Shown: in pieces, positions 6,710 to 8,262 of the stretch
How positions within the stretch are numbered: the first letter of the stretch is position 1
Layout: every line of letters begins with the position of its first letter
Assembly (NCBI GenBank): GCA_036399835.1
Contig: DASWMI010000033.1
Coordinates: forward strand, 1 to 8,262
Direction of reading: 5' to 3'
Length of the DNA: 8,262 nt
Origin: DASYML01 sp036399835
GTDB taxonomy: Bacteria > Acidobacteriota > Blastocatellia > Pyrinomonadales > Pyrinomonadaceae
Position numbers and translations under genes: made by a program
The notes under the pieces: model-generated
What the model was told of the DNA's origin: nothing
What the model saw: the letters and a program-made list of their open reading frames with translations, nothing else
The model's database searches: none

Positions 6710-7099
6710 GTGTACAGCTTTCTCTTCGGATTTTTGAAGCGGGCGAGGTGGGGAAAGCTCTTCTCGGTTCAAGTAAAAGAGCGCCGACCGGAAGCTAAAC
6801 TGTTGGACTCAAAGGCTCTAACTTTTGCTCTGAGAGAAGCCTGCGCTCCTCTCCTGCGGTTTGTGTGACTCAGAGGAGAGGGTTCAAACCGAGAGGAACT
6901 TTAACATAGCACAACATGGCCTTGCAACTGTTTTTCTATATTTAGCAAGAGCTTGAGAATTTGACCGTGGATTAGTGCGTTGAAGCCGCAAATCCTCTTC
7001 TTACGTTGATTTAGGTCTGGGGCTGTGCTAAGCTACGCCAAGTTTTAGCGGCGGCTCTGAAGCTTTTTGAGCAGTCCTTTGGAAAGTCGGTGGCTTCGC
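6710..7099. other. Non-coding divergent region with a candidate structured mglB leader
   Basis: This 390-base region has no convincing gene and must hold the promoters of both mglB (-) and the TPR gene (+). Inverted repeats cluster at 6829-6896: CTCTGAG/CTCAGAG (6829-6835, 6869-6875), CCTCTCCT/AGGAGAGG (6848-6855, 6874-6881) and CGGTTTG/CAAACCG (6857-6863, 6885-6891). CCTCTC and GGTTTG (6848-6863) also pair with CAAACCGAGAGG (6885-6896) around a 4-base bulge. These stems overlap and exclude one another. A smaller repeat, GCTCTT/AAGAGC, is at 6757-6762 and 6777-6782. The part from 6900 to 7000 is AT-richer and holds no clear promoter that I can defend on -. Confidence 0.5.
7006..7034 (+). promoter_or_regulatory. 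Candidate sigma-70-type promoter for the TPR gene
   Basis: TTGATT (-35-like, 7006-7011) and TAAGCT (-10-like, 7029-7034) are 17 bases apart, with TG one base before the -10, as in extended -10 promoters. The match to consensus is only partial. It would place the transcript start about 60 bases before the ATG at 7100. Confidence 0.25.
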
Positions 7100-8059
7100 A
7101 TGAGCGATCCTGTCATTAAGGGAGTCAAAAGGTCTCCCACACGCCCTTCCTCGCGCACCGCTACCACAACGTCTGCGGCAAAGAATCGTATGGTGGCAGG
7201 GAAAGCTGCGCGGCCCAAACCCATCGCCAAACGTTCTCTGACAGAGAAAGCACCCGCGCGCAAGGCCACCAAATCAACCGCACAGGCTTCAAGCAAAAAC
7301 AGGGCGGCGAAGAAACCTGCAAAGAGCGCTCCGCCGCGTAAAGCCACGCCCCCGAAATCCGCCGCCGCGTCTAAAAGTAAAACGGCTGCGCGCAAGCCCG
7401 CTCCGAAGGCAATTTCCAAATCTACTTCCAAGCCCGCGCAGGCCAAACCGCAAAAGAAGAGCACTCCGGCCCCGACGAAGGCTCGCGCGGCGCAGGCAAA
7501 GGCCGCCAAGCAGCCACCTGAACGCAAGAAGCCCACATCTACAGCCTCGCCGCAGTCCGTCCCGCGTCATGTTGACGAGGCAGCCGCTTTGCGCACTTTC
7601 GAGCGCGCACATAAAGAGTTCGTGCGCGGCCATTTCACAGAGGCGCGCACTCAATTTCGCACGCTCATCGAGAAATACTCTGCGGCGGCGGAAGTGGCTG
7701 CGCGTGCGCGCACCTATCTGGCGATTGCAGAAGCGCGTCTGCGCACGGAGAGCAGCCTTCCACGAGATGCCGATTCGCTCTATGACCGTGGAGTGATAGA
7801 GCTGAATCGCGGCGATTACGTGGCGGCGCAGGAACTGTTTGAACGTGCGCTCAAGCGCGAGCCTGAGTCGGCTCATATACATTATGGGCTGGCGGCGACA
7901 CGCGCGCGTCTAGGCTCCATCGGCACGGCGCTCGAATCTTTGCAGCATGCTTTGGAGATTCAGCCAAGCCTACGTGTCCGCGCACAGCATGACCCGGACC
8001 TCTCGCTGTTACGCAACGATCCTGAATTTGAGCAACTGGTCTTTGCCCCTCGCTACTAA
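7100..8059 (+). CDS. TPR protein with a long histone-H1-like Lys/Ala-rich N-terminal tail
   Basis: This 319-residue protein has two parts. Residues 1-157 are low-complexity and strongly basic, dominated by Lys, Ala, Pro, Ser and Thr in runs such as KSAPPRKATPPKSAAASKSK, like the tails of histone H1 or bacterial H1-like DNA-binding proteins. Residues 158-319 are helical. A TPR-like pair sits at about 165-198, two clearer TPRs lie at about 225-258 and 259-292 (GVIELNRGDYVAAQELFERALKREP; GLAATRARLGSIGTALESLQHALEIQP), and the end is DPDLSLLRNDPEFEQL. No signal peptide is seen, so it is probably cytoplasmic. The ATG at 7100 with GGTGG at 7089-7093 is preferred to a TTG at 7067. Nucleic-acid binding through the tail and protein binding through the TPRs are inferences. 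Confidence 0.85.
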   Translation: MSDPVIKGVKRSPTRPSSRTATTTSAAKNRMVAGKAARPKPIAKRSLTEKAPARKATKSTAQASSKNRAAKKPAKSAPPRKATPPKSAAASKSKTAARKPAPKAISKSTSKPAQAKPQKKSTPAPTKARAAQAKAAKQPPERKKPTSTASPQSVPRHVDEAAALRTFERAHKEFVRGHFTEARTQFRTLIEKYSAAAEVAARARTYLAIAEARLRTESSLPRDADSLYDRGVIELNRGDYVAAQELFERALKREPESAHIHYGLAATRARLGSIGTALESLQHALEIQPSLRVRAQHDPDLSLLRNDPEFEQLVFAPRY

Positions 8060-8210
8060 ACCCCTTCTCCTCTCGATTCTCGCCTCGGCGACTACAAGTT
8101 TCTCTGCCGCCAACGCTCAAAAAGTTTCAATGCTCTGCTTTTTTAGGTATGATTTTCTACAGTGAGCGCGACAAGGCTGCGTGCGCTCGCTCCTCTGTGG
8201 AGATAAAAGC
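8060..8210. other. Short intergenic region
   Basis: No gene or clear terminator is visible. A pyrimidine-rich stretch follows the TPR stop, and CTTTTTTAG at 8138-8146 is a T-run without a convincing GC stem before it. Confidence 0.5.
8125..8153 (+). promoter_or_regulatory. Candidate promoter for the gene at the right edge
   Basis: TATGAT (8148-8153) matches the -10 consensus at five of six positions. A poor -35 (TTTCAA, 8125-8130) lies 17 bases upstream. The predicted transcript would begin near 8160, about 50 bases before the candidate TTG start. Confidence 0.3.
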
Positions 8211-8262
8211 TTGTCTGGTGCGGAAATTATTTACGGCCTAAAGCTGGTTGCCATCGGCGGCG
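8211..8262 (+). CDS. Start of a gene cut by the window edge, possibly YvcK/CofD-like
   Basis: A TTG start with GGAGA 7 bases upstream (8199-8203) opens a frame that runs to the end of the window and encodes only 17 residues, MSGAEIIYGLKLVAIGG. The ending LKLVAIGG looks like the beta-strand and glycine loop that opens nucleotide-binding folds. It resembles the start of YvcK/CofD-like proteins (VVVIGGGTG), but this is too little to identify the family. An alternative GTG start at 8181 in the same frame would add 10 residues. Confidence 0.4.
   Translation, partial: MSGAEIIYGLKLVAIGG

Noticed and set aside
6710..6772. Longer MglB start at TTG 6772
   Set aside because: The added 21 residues have no match in MglB as remembered, while the ATG at 6709 gives the usual length and has a purine-rich site upstream.
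7067..7099. Longer TPR-protein start at TTG 7067
   Set aside because: There is no ribosome site at the right distance; ATG 7100 has GGTGG 6 bases upstream.
7045..7882. Two long - frames (163 and 197 residues) opposite the TPR gene
   Set aside because: Their Ala/Leu/Gly or Arg/Leu-rich products are the expected reverse reading of a GC-rich Lys/Ala/Pro coding stretch. The + frame has clear TPRs.

Overview
The window is about 8.3 kb of ordinary, densely coded bacterial chromosome. Both ends are cut inside genes. There is no phage, transposon, CRISPR array or RNA gene. The protein set (RuvB, QueA, a Myxococcus-type MglB/MglA pair, Ala/Arg-rich secreted and TPR proteins) and the fairly GC-rich composition suggest a non-proteobacterial lineage such as Acidobacteriota (Blastocatellia-like), or possibly a myxobacterial relative. 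This placement is inference from protein style, not from a marker gene.

Left block, all on +: the C-terminal three quarters of ruvB (Holliday-junction motor), a 646-residue predicted secreted helical protein of unknown function, a YihY/BrkB-family membrane protein, queA (queuosine tRNA modification) and a GNAT acetyltransferase. RuvB and QueA genes often sit side by side in bacteria. Here two genes separate them, but the close same-strand spacing is compatible with one transcription unit.

A 14-bp perfect hairpin at 5491-5529 ends this block and separates it from a convergent mglB-mglA operon on -. That operon encodes the small Ras-like GTPase MglA and its roadblock-domain regulator MglB, the switch that sets cell polarity for motility in Myxococcus. 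The pair is very well conserved here.

A 390-bp non-coding region at 6710-7099 lies between mglB and the divergent next gene. It holds several overlapping inverted repeats that read as a possible structured 5' leader of mglB. On the right, on +, is a protein with a 157-residue Lys/Ala/Pro-rich, histone-H1-like tail fused to a TPR domain. The last 52 bases look like the start of another gene, possibly YvcK/CofD-like.

The structure not explained by genes is in the spacers. Three same-strand spacers (before yihY, before the GNAT gene and before mglA) carry short tandem heptanucleotide repeats. In two of them heptads run in opposite orientations on either side of a loop, so the RNA would fold into a hairpin. 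The unit sequence differs in each spacer, and each block lies just upstream of a start codon with little or no Shine-Dalgarno sequence.
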